Translations under genes and position numbers: made by a program
Shown here: in pieces, positions 4,472 to 6,252 of the stretch
Numbering within the stretch: the first letter of the stretch is position 1
Layout: every line of letters begins with the position of its first letter
Assembly (NCBI GenBank): GCA_031290295.1
Contig: JAITNT010000176.1
Coordinates: 1 to 6,252, forward strand
Length of the DNA stretch: 6,252 bases
Direction: 5' to 3'
DNA from: Clostridiales bacterium
GTDB lineage: Bacteria; Bacillota; Clostridia; Christensenellales; DUVY01
Notes under the pieces: generated by a model
Told to the model about the DNA's origin: nothing
What the model saw: only the letters and a program-made list of their open reading frames with translations
The model's database searches: none

Positions 4472-5401
4472 ATGCAAAAGCGTAGAGCGATAATAAAATT
4501 GTCTTTTATTGTCGTTACCGTCATTATAGGTGTTATACTGGCGTTAGTGCCGATGAAATTCGGTTTTTATACCTTCAAATCTTTTTCGGGCGCTATCAAG
4601 CTGACGGTACGGGATCTTGGAAAGGCGGTAAGCCGGCCGCTGCCTATCATTTTTTTCTTCATTGTTTCCCGTGTCATCATGCCGGTAGGGGTGCTTCTTT
4701 TCTCAACCCTCATCTTTGGAAAAGACGCGGACACTATATCGGGTTTCGTACTTATTTATGCCGCCCCCACCGCGGTGTCGGGCTTTATCTGGTCCTCGAT
4801 CTTCCACGGCGATCCGGCCCTGGCGCTGGCCCTCATCCTTATTGACACCGTGATCGCCCCCCTGGCGGTGCCAGGCACCGTGCGCCTGCTCCTGGGGACA
4901 AAAATAGCCCTGGACATGAGCGGCATGGCCCTTTCCCGTATGTTTATGGTGGTGATCCCTACCATAATTGGCGTGGCCATGAACGAATTCAGCAAAGGGG
5001 CAGTTCCCCGCGCCGCGGGCCCCTACCTTACCCCCCTGGGGAAACTATGTATGATAACCGTTGTGGCGGCCAACGCGGCGGCGGTGGCTCCCCAGGTACA
5101 CATCGGGAGCCCGCGACTTTGGATTGTGGGGGCCGTCAGCATCGTCCTTTCGGTTCTTGGTTTCGCCGCGGGGAAGCTGTCCGGCGTACTGGGGCGGCTC
5201 GATAAAGACAGGCAGGTTTCCCTCTTTTTCGCCGTGGGCCTCCACAACACCAGCGCCGCCATGACATTGGGCATAGAATTTTTTCCGGCCCCCGCCGCCC
5301 TGCCCTGCGTACTTGGCATCATGTTCCAACAGACTATAGCCGCCGTTGCCGGAAAAATCTTTTTAGGCAAGAATAAGGATACGGAAAAAAAACCTGTATA
5401 A
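4472..5401 (+). CDS. BASS (bile acid:sodium symporter) family permease, probably for a uronate or related sugar acid
   Basis: This is a 309-residue integral membrane protein with about nine or ten hydrophobic segments. Two conserved regions point to the BASS/SBF fold: the first-half segment AAPTAVSGFIWSSIFHGD (97-114) followed by ALALALILIDTVIAPLAVP, and the second-half segment FFAVGLHNTSAAMTL (252-266). The latter aligns with the sodium-site motif usually written GLQNS, with His in place of Gln here. The length fits the family (about 300). Members carry bile acids, pantoate, 2-keto acids and other organic anions, generally with sodium. The substrate here is inferred only from the gene that follows 21 bases later, uxaC, which would make a hexuronate or its keto-acid product plausible. 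AGGAGG at 4460-4465 lies 6 bases before the ATG. The first 95 codons contain no GCC among five alanines, while later codons favour GCC strongly. KdgT and GPH-type uronate carriers do not fit as well. Confidence 0.78.
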   Translation: MQKRRAIIKLSFIVVTVIIGVILALVPMKFGFYTFKSFSGAIKLTVRDLGKAVSRPLPIIFFFIVSRVIMPVGVLLFSTLIFGKDADTISGFVLIYAAPTAVSGFIWSSIFHGDPALALALILIDTVIAPLAVPGTVRLLLGTKIALDMSGMALSRMFMVVIPTIIGVAMNEFSKGAVPRAAGPYLTPLGKLCMITVVAANAAAVAPQVHIGSPRLWIVGAVSIVLSVLGFAAGKLSGVLGRLDKDRQVSLFFAVGLHNTSAAMTLGIEFFPAPAALPCVLGIMFQQTIAAVAGKIFLGKNKDTEKKPV

Positions 5402-5422
5402 CCAGCGTAAAAGGAGCGCGCC

Positions 5423-6252
5423 ATGAAACAATTTATGAACAAGGACTTTCTTCTCTCCAACAGAACTGCCCGGCGGCTTTTTCACGAAGCTGCGGCGGGG
5501 GAGCCCATTTTTGACTACCACTGCCACCTGCCGCCAAAGGAGATTGCGGACAACCGCCGCTTCGACAACCTGGCCCAGGTATGGCTCGGCGAAGGCAATT
5601 ACGGCGACCATTACAAGTGGCGGGTTCTCAGGGCCAACGGCGTGGACGAAAGCCTCATCACCGGAACCGGCGCCGACCCTTATGACCGTTTTCTCGCCTG
5701 GGCCGATACCATGCCCCGCCTTCTGGGGAACCCCCTCTACCACTGGACCCACCTGGAACTCCAGCGTTACTTTGATATTCACGAGCCCCTGAACAAGGAA
5801 AGCGCCCCGGCAATCTGGAAGGCCGCCAATGATACGCTCAAAAATGATCCCGATTTTTCCGTCTACGGCATTTTCAAAAAATTCAAAGTTCATGCCGTGG
5901 GTACCACAGACGACCCCGCCGACAGCCTTGAATGGCATAAAAAGGCCGCCGGGGGAACGGAAACCAGGGTGCTACCTTCCTTCAGGCCCGACAAAGCCCT
6001 CAACATCGACAAGGAAGGCTTTGCCGATTATATTGCCAAACTGGGGCAGGCGGCAGGCAAAAAGATATCAACCCTGGATGAACTCCTTGACGCTCTGCGT
6101 TCCCGGATAGCTTTCTTTGACAGCCTGGGCTGCAGGGCTTCCGACCACGGCCTGGACTACGTTCCCTTTGAGGCCGCCGGAAAAAAGGAATGTTCCGAAA
6201 CTTTTGAAAAGGTCCTCTCCGGCGTTAAGGCGGAAGGCCGTGCCGCCGAATC
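5423..6252 (+). CDS. uxaC: Glucuronate isomerase (uronate isomerase), N-terminal part, runs off the window
   Basis: UxaC converts D-glucuronate to D-fructuronate, and D-galacturonate to D-tagaturonate, the first step of hexuronate breakdown in the cytoplasm. The frame is open from the ATG at 5423 through the last base, giving 276 residues of an enzyme that is usually about 470. Visible family landmarks are FMNKDFLLSN at the start, the metal-binding DYHCHLPPKEIADN (His33 and His35), HYKWRVLRANGVDE near 68-81, LGNPLYHWTHLELQRYF near 101-117, VGTTDDPADSLEWH near 160-173 and LPSFRPDKALNI near 184-195. This belongs to the amidohydrolase superfamily. AAGGAG (5411-5415) lies 7 bases before the ATG; the second Met at residue 5 is less likely. 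It is in an operon with the BASS permease. Codon use favours GCC and CTG/CTC, unlike scfB or yajC. Confidence 0.95.
   Translation, partial: MKQFMNKDFLLSNRTARRLFHEAAAGEPIFDYHCHLPPKEIADNRRFDNLAQVWLGEGNYGDHYKWRVLRANGVDESLITGTGADPYDRFLAWADTMPRLLGNPLYHWTHLELQRYFDIHEPLNKESAPAIWKAANDTLKNDPDFSVYGIFKKFKVHAVGTTDDPADSLEWHKKAAGGTETRVLPSFRPDKALNIDKEGFADYIAKLGQAAGKKISTLDELLDALRSRIAFFDSLGCRASDHGLDYVPFEAAGKKECSETFEKVLSGVKAEGRAAE

Noticed and set aside
4472..5401. KdgT-type 2-keto-3-deoxygluconate permease
   Set aside because: The operon context suggested it, but the conserved segments (APTAVSG, GLHNTSAA) fit the BASS family instead.
5363..5938. 191-residue frame on the minus strand opposite uxaC
   Set aside because: It is a shadow of the well-supported uxaC frame in GC-rich codons, with no recognisable motif.

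Overview
The window looks like chromosomal DNA from an anaerobic member of the Clostridia (Bacillota), probably gut-associated. The main evidence is a complete SCIFF locus: a six-cysteine ranthipeptide precursor (2774-2944) directly followed by its radical SAM/SPASM maturase (2973-4355). Upstream lie YajC and a small four-helix membrane protein resembling the TIGR04086/DUF3792 (YrzE-like) family, both of which I recall as common neighbours of SCIFF in Clostridia. A BspA-like leucine-rich-repeat surface protein at the left edge fits the same type of host.

Layout. 1-318: C-terminal end of a BspA-like repeat protein with near-perfect 72-bp tandem repeats. 418-705: a 95-aa lipoprotein-like ORF, possibly truncated. 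910-1470: yajC with a long acidic Pro/Ala/Glu tail. 1496-1540: a long hairpin between the convergent genes yajC (+) and the TIGR04086-like gene (-, 1560-1991), probably a shared terminator. 1992-2773: a gene-free stretch of about 780 bp with GC-rich foldable DNA, a 65-bp direct repeat in two copies, a decayed inverted-repeat element nested between those copies, and a run of ten C. 2716-2744: a good sigma-A-type promoter for scfA-scfB. 4401-4445: a second promoter whose -35 box lies in a 24-bp dyad, driving a BASS-family permease (4472-5401) and uxaC, glucuronate isomerase (5423 to the window end).

How the genes work together. In the SCIFF module, ScfB is expected to install a thioether crosslink in ScfA; no dedicated exporter or protease is visible. 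The YajC and TIGR04086-like neighbours suggest a link to the membrane or the Sec system, but that is inference from context. The permease-uxaC pair (21-bp gap) looks like the start of a hexuronate uptake and catabolism operon, with the dyad as candidate operator.

The points most worth a second look are: the extended basic tail on the SCIFF precursor; a hairpin between scfA and scfB that touches the scfB ribosome binding site; the nested direct/inverted repeat composite; the operator-like dyad; and a codon-usage change that begins inside the permease gene and continues through uxaC (transfer, or an assembly join). I found no clearly new multi-gene system: the SCIFF locus is a known type, and the repeat composite is the least explained structure here.
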